Shown: piece by piece, positions 35,676 through 45,800 of the stretch
Numbering within the stretch: position 1 is the first letter of the stretch
How the letters are laid out: the number at the start of each line of letters is the position of its first letter
NCBI GenBank assembly: GCA_028289345.1
Contig: JANQQL010000025.1
Location: 1 to 64,000 of the forward strand
Direction: 5' to 3'
Source: Planctomycetota bacterium
GTDB lineage: Bacteria > Planctomycetota > B15-G4 > SIAN01
DNA: 64,000 nucleotides
The notes under the pieces: model-generated
Seen by the model: the letters and a program-made list of their open reading frames with translations, nothing else
Database searches by the model: none
Told to the model about the DNA's origin: nothing
Position numbers and translations under genes: made by a program

Positions 35676-36216
35676 TCTTGGTCTCAACGCCTCGCTTCAG
35701 CTCTCGCCGCAGCCAGCACTTCGCAAACTTCCAGTACTCCTTTGCTGTCTCCGGTGAGATGCCCATGGCTTCCCCGATCTCGCTGTACGAAAGACCTCCA
35801 AAGAAACGAAGCACGACGACTTCGCTTTGCCTCGGTCTGATTTCTTTGAATCTCGAAAGGGCTGAGTCAAGGTCTAGGAGGTCGAGAGGAGCGTCGTGCG
35901 AGAGGGCATGCTCATCGTGCAGGGTGACCTTGCCGCGGTCGCCGCCTCGTTTCTTCGCGTGGCGTTTTCGAGCTTCATCCACGAGCACTTGATGTGTGGT
36001 GATTGCAGCGATTGCTTTGAAATGGCCCGTATCGTTCATTGCTTGGCCTTGCTCAATCAATCGAAGGCATGCTTCATTGAGAATCTCGGTGCAGCTGAGT
36101 GGTGCCGGAGCTCGACCCATTTTCCGAGAAACGAAACTGTGGAGTTCCTCGTAGAGCAAGGAGAGGTAGTGGTCAATTTCCGTTCGCTCGAGACGGCGCG
36201 ACGAGTTTCTTTTCAT
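35668..36216 (-). CDS. ECF-type sigma factor of the Planctomycetota ECF-like (HTH) group
   Basis: The product has 182 residues. Region 2 includes PLSCTEILNEACLRLIEQG and GHFKAIAAITTHQVLVDEAR then KRHAKKRGGD. Region 4 includes IRPRQSEVVVLRFFGGLSYS, EIGEAMGISPETAKEYWKFA and KCWLRRELKRG. This matches the sigma-70 ECF-like family that usually accompanies Ser/Thr kinases in Planctomycetota. GAGGAATG precedes the ATG. The last codons overlap the start of the kinase gene. No anti-sigma gene is adjacent. Control is therefore likely by phosphorylation or by the kinase's TPR region. Confidence 0.93.
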   Translation of the reverse strand: MKRNSSRRLERTEIDHYLSLLYEELHSFVSRKMGRAPAPLSCTEILNEACLRLIEQGQAMNDTGHFKAIAAITTHQVLVDEARKRHAKKRGGDRGKVTLHDEHALSHDAPLDLLDLDSALSRFKEIRPRQSEVVVLRFFGGLSYSEIGEAMGISPETAKEYWKFAKCWLRRELKRGVETKNE

Positions 36217-36383
36217 TGGGCATTCCTCGTGTGTTCACTGTGGATCAAGGTGCTGCGACACGTGAATCAAAGGGAAGCCAGGTTCCGGGGACCGCGGAGA
36301 ACTTGGGACAGTCTGAAGAATTCGATGTGTCCCTCACGATAGCCGTTTCTGGCGGGGAACAGATCTGGCGAGTCATTGGATGA

Positions 36384-36404
36384 CACAGTGAAACGATCAC
36401 TGTG
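36384..36404 (-). promoter_or_regulatory. Inverted repeat upstream of the ECF sigma/kinase operon
   Basis: CACAGTG (36384-36390) and CACTGTG (36398-36404) form a perfect seven-base dyad with a seven-base spacer, about 170 bases before the sigma start. It could be an operator or an RNA hairpin. Confidence 0.4.
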
Positions 36405-36478
36405 GGAGGGCATCTTCCAAAGTCCAGGAGCATGAGAGGAATCATTGCTGTCGGCAGTTCGTGCTCAGGGGCAGTGAG

Positions 36479-36515
36479 ATTGGCACCATCGTCCATCGTC
36501 AACGATGGCGCCAAT
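36479..36515 (-). terminator. Strong hairpin behind the secreted protein gene
   Basis: ATTGGCACCATCG (36479-36491) and CGATGGCGCCAAT (36503-36515) pair at 12 of 13 positions around an 11-base loop. It starts about 70 bases after the stop at 36583 and is likely to terminate that transcript. No clear T-run follows on the minus strand. Confidence 0.5.
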
Positions 36516-36582
36516 CGTCGCGGCTCGAATTTCATGGGGTTGCGGGAGTGAAAGCTTTCTGAAACGGGCAAGTGGCAGCCGT

Positions 36583-38013
36583 CTAAGGAGCCTCAAACCT
36601 TCTTTGACAGAGCAGGGTTGTCGGCCCAAAGACTTTGACCGTTCCGATGTTGCCGGACTTCATGCAGCCGAAGAATCTGGTAGCGAAGGCTTGATCACCC
36701 TGCCCTGTGACGTCGTCGCAGTCCTCCTCGCCAGCGATGACGACTTCAACTCTCGCTGCGGATGACGCGGAGTTCTTGTTGATGATGCCGTCGACCCAAG
36801 TGTCGAAGAGGAAGCCGTCTTTCGACTCGTTCTTGCATCGCTTGGTGCGAGTGATGACAACCTGTCCAACGAAGTAGTTGGCCGGGCAGCAGCTCGTCTC
36901 TGCCTCGCACTCGAGTGAAACCGAGTCCGAAATCAGGTCGGTACTTTCTTCGGCATGGTCGGCCCGGACGCCGAGCCACGCATGCTCTGTCGTGGTCGAT
37001 GCTGGTCCATCGCTGACGGCCAAATGGTCGAGGCTCAGTTGGTCGGCTCCGAAGACGTCCCGGAAGAGGACGTCGAAAGTGGAACCGGTTCCAAAAATCC
37101 GACTCGTCTCCCCGAACTTGGTCGATGCGACCCAGTTCACCGCCTGTTCAAAGCCCGCCGGGTCCGTGGTGGCGGTGTAGCGGATGGCAAAGTCGTTGCC
37201 TTCTTTCTCAATCGAAGTCTCGGTCAACCGTACCTCGTAAGCGGTCACGGAGAACCTCCGTGTTTGTGGGGGCGGCCCGACTTCAATCCGGTGGGGTCCT
37301 TTGGAGAACTTCGTCAGCCAGGTTCCGGTGCCTGCGGCCTCACCGTCAATCCTCCACTCCAGCAGTGGCGAGAAATCGAGATTTCGGTCAAGCAAGGCCT
37401 CATCAGTCGGAGAAGCGTCTAGCTTGACGAGACTATTCACCGAGATCGCCAGCTTCCCGTTCAACTCTCGCACCTCTGCAATCGAGTCCCAGTGTTTCCA
37501 AATCTCGACGCTGGTTTCATTCCAAGATTCTGGGTTTTGCGACCATGAGTTCTTCATGTCGAAGGGGTGGACGGCGACGACCCGGTAGTCGAACTTCAAG
37601 TACTCAGGCCGAAGCGGCAGGACGAACACGGGACACTCCACGCGAACTCCCGAAGGCTGGACGGTTGCTCGGACGACCTGGGGTCCGGGAAAGTGCAGTG
37701 GAATGCGGCGCTTCTTTCCGGATTCGTCGAAACCGTCCCATTCGATCCAGTCGCCGGAATCCAGCCCTCGCACTTCGAGTTCGACGCTCGTTCCTTGTGG
37801 AAGGGGCAAGAAAAGTCCCTCGCCGAGAGCGACTTCATGAGGGGCTGTCGTGAAACCCTCGACGGGTCCGAGCCAGAAGTGAGGGCCGCACAGCGCCGAT
37901 TCGTTGGCCGGGGCATGTCCCGCCATTGATTGTGCGAACGCAGCCCTCTGCCCGAGGACGAGGGAAACCACCAAAGCACCGCCCGCGCATGATCGTTTGC
38001 AGAAACCAAGCAT
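36583..38013 (-). CDS. Secreted protein of unknown function
   Basis: The product has 476 residues. The ATG at 38013 follows GGAGG by eight bases; a GTG at 38022 is an alternative. The signal peptide (MLGFCKRSCAGGALVVSLVL, cleavage near AFAQS) leads into a beta-rich protein. Residues 60-130 resemble an Ig-like or proprotein-type domain (VELEVRGLDSGDWIEWDGFD), and TRRFSVTAYEVRLTETSIEK may open a second one. Residues 360-400 contain several cysteines (LECEAETSCCPANYFVG). No family was recognised. A hairpin follows the stop codon. Confidence 0.7.
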   Translation of the reverse strand: MLGFCKRSCAGGALVVSLVLGQRAAFAQSMAGHAPANESALCGPHFWLGPVEGFTTAPHEVALGEGLFLPLPQGTSVELEVRGLDSGDWIEWDGFDESGKKRRIPLHFPGPQVVRATVQPSGVRVECPVFVLPLRPEYLKFDYRVVAVHPFDMKNSWSQNPESWNETSVEIWKHWDSIAEVRELNGKLAISVNSLVKLDASPTDEALLDRNLDFSPLLEWRIDGEAAGTGTWLTKFSKGPHRIEVGPPPQTRRFSVTAYEVRLTETSIEKEGNDFAIRYTATTDPAGFEQAVNWVASTKFGETSRIFGTGSTFDVLFRDVFGADQLSLDHLAVSDGPASTTTEHAWLGVRADHAEESTDLISDSVSLECEAETSCCPANYFVGQVVITRTKRCKNESKDGFLFDTWVDGIINKNSASSAARVEVVIAGEEDCDDVTGQGDQAFATRFFGCMKSGNIGTVKVFGPTTLLCQRRFEAP

Positions 38014-38355
38014 CCTGAACACCTCCGCTCTTCAGCTTCTCCAATGCCGGACTGCGCTGCGGGACGTCCCGGAGCTTCGGACTGACGGCGGGTCGGTCCG
38101 CCCCCATCACGGGGGGAGTCCTGGCGCAACATGTCCCAGAGCGGAAACAGCAGTTGCCAGGGGGGGATGCGTTTTGGATCCCAAGAGCGTGTCCTCGTTT
38201 TCCTCTCGAGGGGGTGGAGAATGAATCCGGTGGGGCGCCGAGAATGAACGAGTGGGAAAGGAAAGATCACTGCCGAAGAAAGTTGTCGGCCGACCAACTT
38301 TTCTCAGGTTCTGGTTCGCGTTTCTGGACCCCGTGGGAATCCCCTCTCGGACGCC
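38014..38355 (+). other. Divergent intergenic region with palindromes
   Basis: About 340 bases separate the secreted protein gene (minus) from sigma fusion 2 (plus). A perfect ten-base palindrome, GGGACGTCCC, lies at 38061-38070, about 50 bases upstream of the minus-strand start. CCCCC/GGGGG at 38101-38115 can form a short stem. No gene was seen. Confidence 0.4.
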
Positions 38356-40755
38356 ATGAAAGACTTTCCACTCGACTCGACGGATCTCACCTGGCTCACG
38401 GGTCTTGCCCGGGCGCTGCTCGGGGACGCCCATGGGGCGGACGACCTGGTGCAGGACACGGTGGTCGCGGCTTTGGAGCGCCCGCTTCCGGACGACGCAC
38501 CGCGTCGCGCATGGCTTGCATCGGTCGCTCGTCGGTTGGTGGCACGCCGCTATCGGGGAGACACTCGCCGCACCCGTCGCGAGAAGAAGGCGGCGCGCGA
38601 GGAGTTGCTGCCGGATTCTGCGGAGCTCGTGCAACGAGCGGAGGTGGCCGAGCGGGTGACCGCGGCTGCCCGAGCTCTGCCGGAACCGTTTCGACGCACC
38701 ATTCTGCTGCGCTTTCTGGAAGGGCTGAGCCCTGAGGAGATCGCCCGCCGAGAGGGGAAACCGACGGACACGGTTCGTTGGCGAGTGCGCCGCGGACTGC
38801 AGTTGTTGCGCGAAGAGCTGGTTCGGTCCGACGGTCGAGACTGGTCTTCATGGAGCGTTCTGCTTGTGCCCCTGGCCCGCAATCGCGGAGAAGTCGGCGT
38901 TGCGACCGCCGGAGCGTCGGGGGCCGTCGCAGGCTCGGTCGCTCTTTGGACGGTCATGAATACGAAACTCATTGCGCTGACAGTGGCCACGCTGGGTGGC
39001 GTCGGTCTTTGGATCACGACGACTTCCACGCCCCGAGCAGAAACGGAGAGTGCTTCCTCCCGTGTGCTTTCTTCTGCCAAGGAAGAGCGGATGGAGGAAG
39101 ATCGAACCGAATCTTCGCCGGTGATCACCCGAGTCGATCGCGGCGATCTTTCGAAGGCAGAATCCGGCGCCTCCACCGATGCAATCACCGTGCCCCTCGA
39201 CCCTCTTCCTCCAGGCATCCTTGGAAGGGTGACCGATCCGCAAGGCAAGGCGATCCCAGGTGCGACGGCCTATCTCGTCGTGTCGGCCGGTGCGGTGCGG
39301 ACAGAAGGGGATCCCACTGTCCTGATCCGAACCGAGAGCGATGAGAGCGGCAAGTTTCATCTTGCTCAGGAACAATGGGAAGCGGTCGAGGGAGCCACGG
39401 GAGTCCCTCTGGACTTGGGAGTGACGGCCAATGGCTTCTTGCGCGGATGGGTCCGGGATGTCCTGAGACGGCCCCCAGACCAGGAGCTTGTGGTGGTGCT
39501 GGATCGTGGCCGCATGATCTCGGGACGAGTGATCGACCCGGCCGGGCGCGGGGTTCCTGGCCTTGAACTCTTGGCATACGCCGCCGATTCGCGGCTCGAT
39601 CATGTCAGTCCCAGCCAAGTGTTGTTGCGGGGGCAACGAGCCCAGCTCGGAGACACCTCTTCTCGACATTTCCAAAGCTTGGCTCGCACCAATGACAAGG
39701 GAGAGGTCGTGTTTCGCGGATTGGGGCGAGGAGAGATTCTGGTGCAATCGCTCGATCCGGGCTGGACGATGGTGAGTCCGAACCAGGTCGAGGCCGATCA
39801 GAACCTCGTGCTATGGAACGCGCTGCCGCAGCTAGGCGTTCGCTTGTGGGCCGTCGATGCGTCGACCGGCCAACCTTTGGAGAGAGCAAATGCGACGTTC
39901 CGAGTCGAAATCACCGACGACACGGGAGAAGTGAGCGAACACGGGCAGTGGGTCGGTCGAGGTCAAGGGATGGTCAGTTTCGTGCTCGACCCCGGGTTCT
40001 TGTTTGCTTCGAACGAGCGCACCATTACCCAGGCAACGTTTTACGGCACGCTCGGATCCGGCAATGCCGAAGTGTCCTGGCGAGCGAAGACTCTCGGGGA
40101 TCCTTCCGGAGTGACTGGTGTTGCGGATGTGCGTGTAGAGATCGACCCGTCGATCGAGGTCGAACCTCCCGCCGAGATCGCCCCTCCTGTCCAAGATGAG
40201 GTGCCGATCGCCTTCCTCGAGCTGGACGTTCGCTACACGGACGAGACGCCCTTCGCGGGAAGGCTCGTGGTGGATTGGCTCGCTGAGCCGAAGGAGGGGC
40301 CGGCGCTGGAGGGGACGGAACGACTCCAACCCATGAGTCCCGGGCGCTATCGCATGGAGGTGCCGGCTGGGCAGGTCAGCCTCTCCATCCACGAGGGCAA
40401 TTACCAGGGAAGCCTGCCCGCTCGGACTGCCCGTCTGTTCTGCGAACCGAACTGCACGGTGAGCGAATCCGTTCGATTGCCCGTCGGAGCGACCGCTGTC
40501 ATCCTTCGACCCGCCACCTGGCGAGGCGACTGGTGGCTCCATGCCTCCTTTCGGGCGAAGGGTGAGGAGGAGTGGCGGGGGAGTTGGAACTACGGGACGT
40601 CCGAGGAGACTCTCACTCTCGCGGCTCTCGAGGCGGCGGAATGGCGCTTCCGATTGCGCCGCACCCCCGACTTCGATCCCGCGAAATGGGGGTCGGACGT
40701 CGTGGAGTACGTCGTTTCCTTGTCGGGGCCAGGACAGACGATCGTGGGAGAATGA
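38356..40755 (+). CDS. Giant ECF sigma factor fused to a membrane anchor and a large C-terminal region (fusion 2)
   Basis: The product has 799 residues. Region 2 (about 10-75) contains ALLGDAHGADDLVQDTVVAA and RRAWLASVARRLVARRYRGD. Region 4 (about 105-155) contains LPEPFRRTILLRFLEGLSPE, EIARREGKPTDTVRWRVRRG. A Gly/Ala-rich stretch (178-198) precedes the helix MNTKLIALTVATLGGVGLWI (about 201-220). The tail carries carboxypeptidase-regulatory-like units, for example GILGRVTDPQGKAIPGATAY and MISGRVIDPAGRGVPGLELL. The arrangement matches fusions 1 and 3, with little tail similarity by eye. No adjacent anti-sigma gene was seen. The PQQ-like lipoprotein gene converges on it. Confidence 0.9.
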   Translation: MKDFPLDSTDLTWLTGLARALLGDAHGADDLVQDTVVAALERPLPDDAPRRAWLASVARRLVARRYRGDTRRTRREKKAAREELLPDSAELVQRAEVAERVTAAARALPEPFRRTILLRFLEGLSPEEIARREGKPTDTVRWRVRRGLQLLREELVRSDGRDWSSWSVLLVPLARNRGEVGVATAGASGAVAGSVALWTVMNTKLIALTVATLGGVGLWITTTSTPRAETESASSRVLSSAKEERMEEDRTESSPVITRVDRGDLSKAESGASTDAITVPLDPLPPGILGRVTDPQGKAIPGATAYLVVSAGAVRTEGDPTVLIRTESDESGKFHLAQEQWEAVEGATGVPLDLGVTANGFLRGWVRDVLRRPPDQELVVVLDRGRMISGRVIDPAGRGVPGLELLAYAADSRLDHVSPSQVLLRGQRAQLGDTSSRHFQSLARTNDKGEVVFRGLGRGEILVQSLDPGWTMVSPNQVEADQNLVLWNALPQLGVRLWAVDASTGQPLERANATFRVEITDDTGEVSEHGQWVGRGQGMVSFVLDPGFLFASNERTITQATFYGTLGSGNAEVSWRAKTLGDPSGVTGVADVRVEIDPSIEVEPPAEIAPPVQDEVPIAFLELDVRYTDETPFAGRLVVDWLAEPKEGPALEGTERLQPMSPGRYRMEVPAGQVSLSIHEGNYQGSLPARTARLFCEPNCTVSESVRLPVGATAVILRPATWRGDWWLHASFRAKGEEEWRGSWNYGTSEETLTLAALEAAEWRFRLRRTPDFDPAKWGSDVVEYVVSLSGPGQTIVGE

Positions 40756-40807
40756 TTCACCCTCCCCGTGACTCAAGATCGCTGGTCGAAGAACCTCGGA
40801 ACGATCC

Positions 40808-42190
40808 TCAGCCCTCCACCACTGGCGTCGAACCCCGCAGGTCATACACCATCAGCACCTTCTCGTTCCGGATGAAGAGTCGACCGTGTGCTAAGGCCGG
40901 CAGATTCAAGGTCATTCCACCGTCCACCCCTTCAAAGCTTGCGACCTCGGTGGGCCCTTCAGAGTTCACGCGTAGAACGTGCACTTGCCCATCCTCATCC
41001 ACGACCAGAAGGTGGTCTCGGTGCCGAAGGAGTTGGCCGTAGCCGTAACGACCTTCCTTCCAGAGCCGCTTCCCTGTATCGACATCGATGCACGTCAGCG
41101 TCCCTTCGTCGAGGCCGAAGGCGAGATGTTCTTGAAGTACGGGCTCGTTGTAGCGGGTCTTGAAGCGAGACGATCGCCACACGACCTTCGGTTCGATGCC
41201 CGTCGCGCCCTGTTCCAGTTGGACGAGTTGAGATCCTTTTCCATAACCAGACGAGGCGAGCACACGATCCTGCTTCAGGACGAGGGGCTGCGTGCAGGTG
41301 TCTCCCAGGTACTTCCAGGGGAAGCTCCACAGCTCCGTCCCCTTTTCAGCGTCCAGGCCGATGATGCGTTTCTTGGCACACACGACCAAATGGGTCCTGC
41401 CCAGGATTTCGCCGAACTGAGGAGTGGCATAGGCCATGGTTTCGTCAAGTGTGGTCCAGTGCCATTTGCCCGATTGCAGGTCGAAGGCCGACACGTTCGT
41501 ACCTCCCTGCACGTACACCACGTCTTCAAGGATGCGGGGGGAGGCACTCAGCCCGAAGTGCAGATTGTCGTCCGGGTTCGTCTGCAGGAGATTGCGGCGC
41601 CATCGAACCGAACCCGTGGCGAGGTCCAGGCAGCGGAGTTCACCCAGTGCTCCCAGGGTCACGACCGAGTCGCCTTGCACGGCGGGGGTCGCGCGAGGGC
41701 CTTCTTTGCTGAGCACGTCGTGAAAGCGTCCTGGCCACGACTGTTCCCAGGCGAGTGCCCCGTCTTCTAAGTCAAAGGCCACCACCGCTTCGCGATCGCG
41801 GCGCTGTTCCATCGTGATGACCAAGCCGTTCGCAACCACGACCGAGGAGTAGGCGGGGCCGACGGCTGCGCTCCATTGCTTCGGCGGCTTCCCTTCCGGC
41901 CAAGAGAAAGCGAGGTCACTCTCGTCGTAAATGCCGTCGCTCCTCGGTCCGCGATACTGAGTCCAGAAGGCTTCCGGGCTTTCCGCTTTCTCGCGGGAAT
42001 CCGCAGGTGCCGAACGGCTTTCCCGGTCGCTGTCCAGTTCGTCGTAGTCGGGCGACGAACGAACGAATGATCCCAGGGTGTGTCCCACGCCGGCGCAAGA
42101 GGTCAGGATGGCGGTTCCCATCACGCCCAGAGTCCAGTGCCAAGCCCGGGTTCGATTCCGCGGAGTTTGTGGTCGTGTTCCTATCAACAT
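40808..42190 (-). CDS. PQQ-like beta-propeller lipoprotein
   Basis: The product has 460 residues. It starts with a positively charged N-terminus, a hydrophobic segment and the lipobox LTSC (GTAILTSCAG), so it is predicted to be lipid-anchored. The body shows repeated PQQ-type blades: VVAFDLEDGALAWEQSW, LRCLDLATGSVRWRR, NVSAFDLQSGKWHW, IIGLDAEKGTELWSFPW and CIDVDTGKRLWKEG. Such PQQ-like propellers in Planctomycetota are usually non-enzymatic scaffolds. Nothing indicates a bound cofactor. The longer frame to 42337 lacks signal-like sequence, so the ATG giving the lipobox was chosen. Confidence 0.88.
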   Translation of the reverse strand: MLIGTRPQTPRNRTRAWHWTLGVMGTAILTSCAGVGHTLGSFVRSSPDYDELDSDRESRSAPADSREKAESPEAFWTQYRGPRSDGIYDESDLAFSWPEGKPPKQWSAAVGPAYSSVVVANGLVITMEQRRDREAVVAFDLEDGALAWEQSWPGRFHDVLSKEGPRATPAVQGDSVVTLGALGELRCLDLATGSVRWRRNLLQTNPDDNLHFGLSASPRILEDVVYVQGGTNVSAFDLQSGKWHWTTLDETMAYATPQFGEILGRTHLVVCAKKRIIGLDAEKGTELWSFPWKYLGDTCTQPLVLKQDRVLASSGYGKGSQLVQLEQGATGIEPKVVWRSSRFKTRYNEPVLQEHLAFGLDEGTLTCIDVDTGKRLWKEGRYGYGQLLRHRDHLLVVDEDGQVHVLRVNSEGPTEVASFEGVDGGMTLNLPALAHGRLFIRNEKVLMVYDLRGSTPVVEG

Positions 42191-42812
42191 CGTCGTTTCT
42201 TTCTTTCCTTGACTCGAGTGACTTGAGGTTCGCTTTCGAGAAGGATTCCAAGGATCTTCGTAGGAGAGATTGGGGCCGCCCCTCGGAAGCGAGATGCCAT
42301 GCATCTCGAGAGGGAAAGTCATCATGACGACAGCCAAAAGAATGCAGGCCTGTTCAAGTCAACCATCGGCTGCCCGGCTTCCTCTTTCAGGATAGGGGAT
42401 GAGCTTGTCGTGAGTTGATTGGTTGGAGAGATTCTCCGGATGGTGACTGGATGCTCCATCAGTCTCGAAAGGCGCATCGTGCTGCGCTTCCTTCCCCCCA
42501 TGCATGAAGGCAAGGGTGAGTGGTGCAGCTTCTTTTTGACTCCGCCATGGCAGATTCCTTGGGCCCCGACGGATCGTCAGATGCGTTTGCAGTGAAAAAC
42601 ACCGTAAGTTCTCGCCAGAAGAAGCGTTGACTCATTCTTCCAACGGCCTCGATGGGTTGTGCGAGCTCACGAGCTTGTCCCGGCCGCGCCTGGTTGGAGC
42701 CAGCGAGAACTCTTTCGCGGTTGGGGCCATTGGCGCCCCACATTCTTCGAAGCGAGTCCCATGCCGGTGATCAAAACGTTGCGGGTTAAGCTGGCGTCAC
42801 GGGAGAGAGACA
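42191..42812 (+). other. Divergent intergenic region, no gene seen
   Basis: About 620 bases lie between the PQQ-like lipoprotein start (minus) and the VCBS protein start (plus). Frames here are shadows without motifs. It holds a second copy of a 19-base sequence (42602-42620) shared with 8755-8773, in the opposite context, and probably both promoters. Confidence 0.4.
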
Positions 42813-45800
42813 TTGAGAACCCATAGGAAGAGGTGGAATCGCTTTCGCTGGACGGTGGCTCTGGGAATCCTTGCATCGGGGGATTTTCCACTCCACGCCG
42901 GAGAGTGGATCGGGAGCGGAGAAGTTCGCGTCGAGGTCCACGCGGAAGGCGTGCTTTCGACGGTTCCTCATGAAGGTGTGCAGACCATGGATGGCCCCTC
43001 GGTGGCCCTTCATGGTGCCGCGACCGAGGCCTTTGGCATTCAGTATCACCCAGCATCCGGGGAACTGGTGCGCATGGTCGGCGGGGAAGTGGCTTTTCGC
43101 GACTCGCGGCCCCGGGTGCGCCCCGTGTCCTTCGAAGTCGAGGGGGACTCGTGTGTCTCGACGGTAAGAGCAGGCGACCTTCAGATCACCACCCATGTTT
43201 GGGTGGACCTCGAGCTGTCTTTGGTCTTGGTTTCCGCGGTTCTCGAAAACCAAGGCTCGGAGATTCTTCGCGACGTTTTCTATTCCCGTGAGTGGGCTGT
43301 TCCGGGGACCCAGGGCTGGACCTTTCCGGACTCCGATGTTCCGTTGGCCGAGGTGCCCTCTCATGTGAGCCGCCGGGTGTGGATGATGGACGACATGCCG
43401 CCGGGACGAGCTTCCGGACTCACGTTCTGCTACGAGCCTCCGCCGTCGGCTCCGGTCGGTCCCTTCGATCTCCCTCTGCAAGAGTGGACCAACGCGACGT
43501 GGCCGAACGGGCTCGACATTGGGGACACCAACGGGCTGACCTTCGGGGACGAGAACGGGGATGGCTGGATCGACATGGTCGCCCTCGAAAGTGGCGAGAT
43601 CTGGCGAAACCTGGGAGGTGTCGACTGGGCCCTGGTCTACGACCTGGACACGATCCTGCCTCCCGCGGACCGGCGCTACGGCGCCTATTTCGCGGACTAT
43701 GACAACGACGGCGATCAGGACTTGGCGACCGCTCCCCGCAAGCGCGGCCTGGACGAGTGCCATCACATGCTGCGCAATGAAGGCAACACCCAGTTCACGG
43801 ACATCGCCTTGAATCCAGCGCTGATGAGCGAACAGCCGTGTGGAGCGGATGGCGAGACGATTTGCTGGGGAGACGTCGACGCCGATGGCGACATCGACAT
43901 GTTCCTGCCCGCTTATCCGTGGTGGGCATGGCAAGGGCCGGGAAACTTCTTTCTCGAGAACCTCGGACCCACCGGACCGGGGGGCGCCTACGGATTCGCC
44001 GAACGTGTGGACGAGGTCGGGCTCGACAACCCGCAAGACAGCGCCCGTCCCGAGGGTGCTCAGTTCGCGGACTATGACCAGGATGGCGACCTGGATCTGT
44101 ATTCCAACGGCACCCTGTACCAGAACATCTCGGAAGGAAGTCCGCGATTCCAGCCGCTGACCGAGGCGGCCTCGGGAATCGGTCTCAGTACCAGCAAGGA
44201 CGAAGGAGCGTCCTTCATCGACTACGACATGGACGGTGACGACGATCTGTTCTGTGCCTACGCCCTGGAAGGGGTGAAAATCTGGGAGAGCTACGGTGAC
44301 GGCATGTTCTTCGAAGTCGAGGAGGGAGTCGTCGAAAGTCCGTTCACTGGTCTCGACCTCGGTCTTTCTTCGGAAGACTGGGACAACGATGGCGACATCG
44401 ACTTCACGACCCGCGAAGTGTTCCGTCGCAACATGTTGATGGAGGAGGGACAGCGTCGGTTCCGGGTGGCGACTCACGACATCCAGCACTACCACATTCA
44501 TTCGGCGACGCCGAGCTGGGGCGACTGGGACAAGGACGGGGATCTCGATGCGGCCATCGGCAACTGGAAAGACGTCGGCTACTTCTACGAGAACATCCTC
44601 TATGACGAGGGGACCCTCGAAGAGGCGAAGCGTCACCTGCGGGTTCGGGTGGTACGCGACTCGGCAACGGTGGACGAAGGGCTCGACAATGAGTTCGGCG
44701 CCACGATCGAAGTGAAGGTTCACGGCGAGGAGGGCGTCCGGCGCAAGAAGTTCACTGCCAGCGGCAGCGGCTACATGAACCAGAACGAGTACACCCGTCA
44801 CTTCGCGCTTCCCGAGGATCCGTTCCCGGGAGACCCGGAACGGGACGTGGTGTTCGACCTGGTGATCGACTTTCCGAGTGATCCTGCGGAGGGGCTGTGG
44901 CGGGTGGATCGGCACGTCAACCCGCTGTTGGGATCGATCTCCCTCGCCAGACTCCCGGATCGCGAGATCACGGTCTACCGAAGCGGTCGGGTGCGGTGGG
45001 GAGCATGTGACGTGTCCCCGACTCCGCCGCGGTCTCCGTTGTTGCGAACGACGTCTCCACTTGCCGTTCCTACGGCGAGCAGCCCGCTGATCGAGCCGAT
45101 CTCCATCTCCCAACCGAACACCTATTGCGGCATCGAGTTCAGCACTGAGTTGGCGCCGGGTCCCATCTTTCTCGAAGAGCTTGTCCTGGACGGGCAACTG
45201 GATGATCCTGAGGACTGCCAAGGGACGTCCGCGAACGTGTTGTTGTGGGATGTCACCGACGCGGGCTCCCCGATCTTGGTCAGGACGTTCGCGCGAACGA
45301 CATCGGCTCGCAATCGTCGCCACTTTTTGCCACTGGCTCTGACTCTGGATGCCGGACGACGCTATCGCATGGCAGCGAAGGTGACGTCGTGGCGGCCGTC
45401 GCCCATTCAACCCGACCAGGCGGGACAGGCGGTGCAAGTGGGCGGCGCGTTCCTGACCCCAAACCCGGACCCGTGCGATCCTGCAGCGGTCACCAACGCC
45501 TTTCTCGCCCCGAATTGGGTCGTGCTCGCGATTCGCTACCGAGCTCAAACGCCGGGTACCTGGATGACCGTGGGAGAGGGGGTCGCCGGAGCCACGGGTG
45601 TGCCTCAGCTCCGCGGCTCCGGTGTTCTCCGTGCCGGGTCGACCTATTCACTCGAAGTTGTCAATGGCCCCGCGTCGAGCCCCTTCTGGATGTTCCTTGG
45701 GACCGATCCTCGTTGTGCGGAGTTCTCCGACGGCGTGTTGATTCCCGAACCAATGAGCGTTGTTCCGCTGAATCTGGATGCTCTTGGCGAATGGCGGACG

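Larger units (their letters stand above)
36217..36582 (-). other. Intergenic region with two hairpins
   Basis: No gene was seen in these 366 bases between the stop of the secreted protein gene and the start of the sigma/kinase operon on the same strand. Two inverted repeats, at 36384-36404 and 36479-36515, are the only structure recognised. They may end the upstream transcript or control the sigma promoter. Confidence 0.45.

Noticed and set aside
42786-45548. A 920-codon open frame on the minus strand opposite the VCBS/FG-GAP gene
   Set aside because: The plus strand encodes clear repeated calcium-binding loops. The antisense translation is rich in Arg, His and Val without any domain and results from high GC and the codon bias of the real gene.
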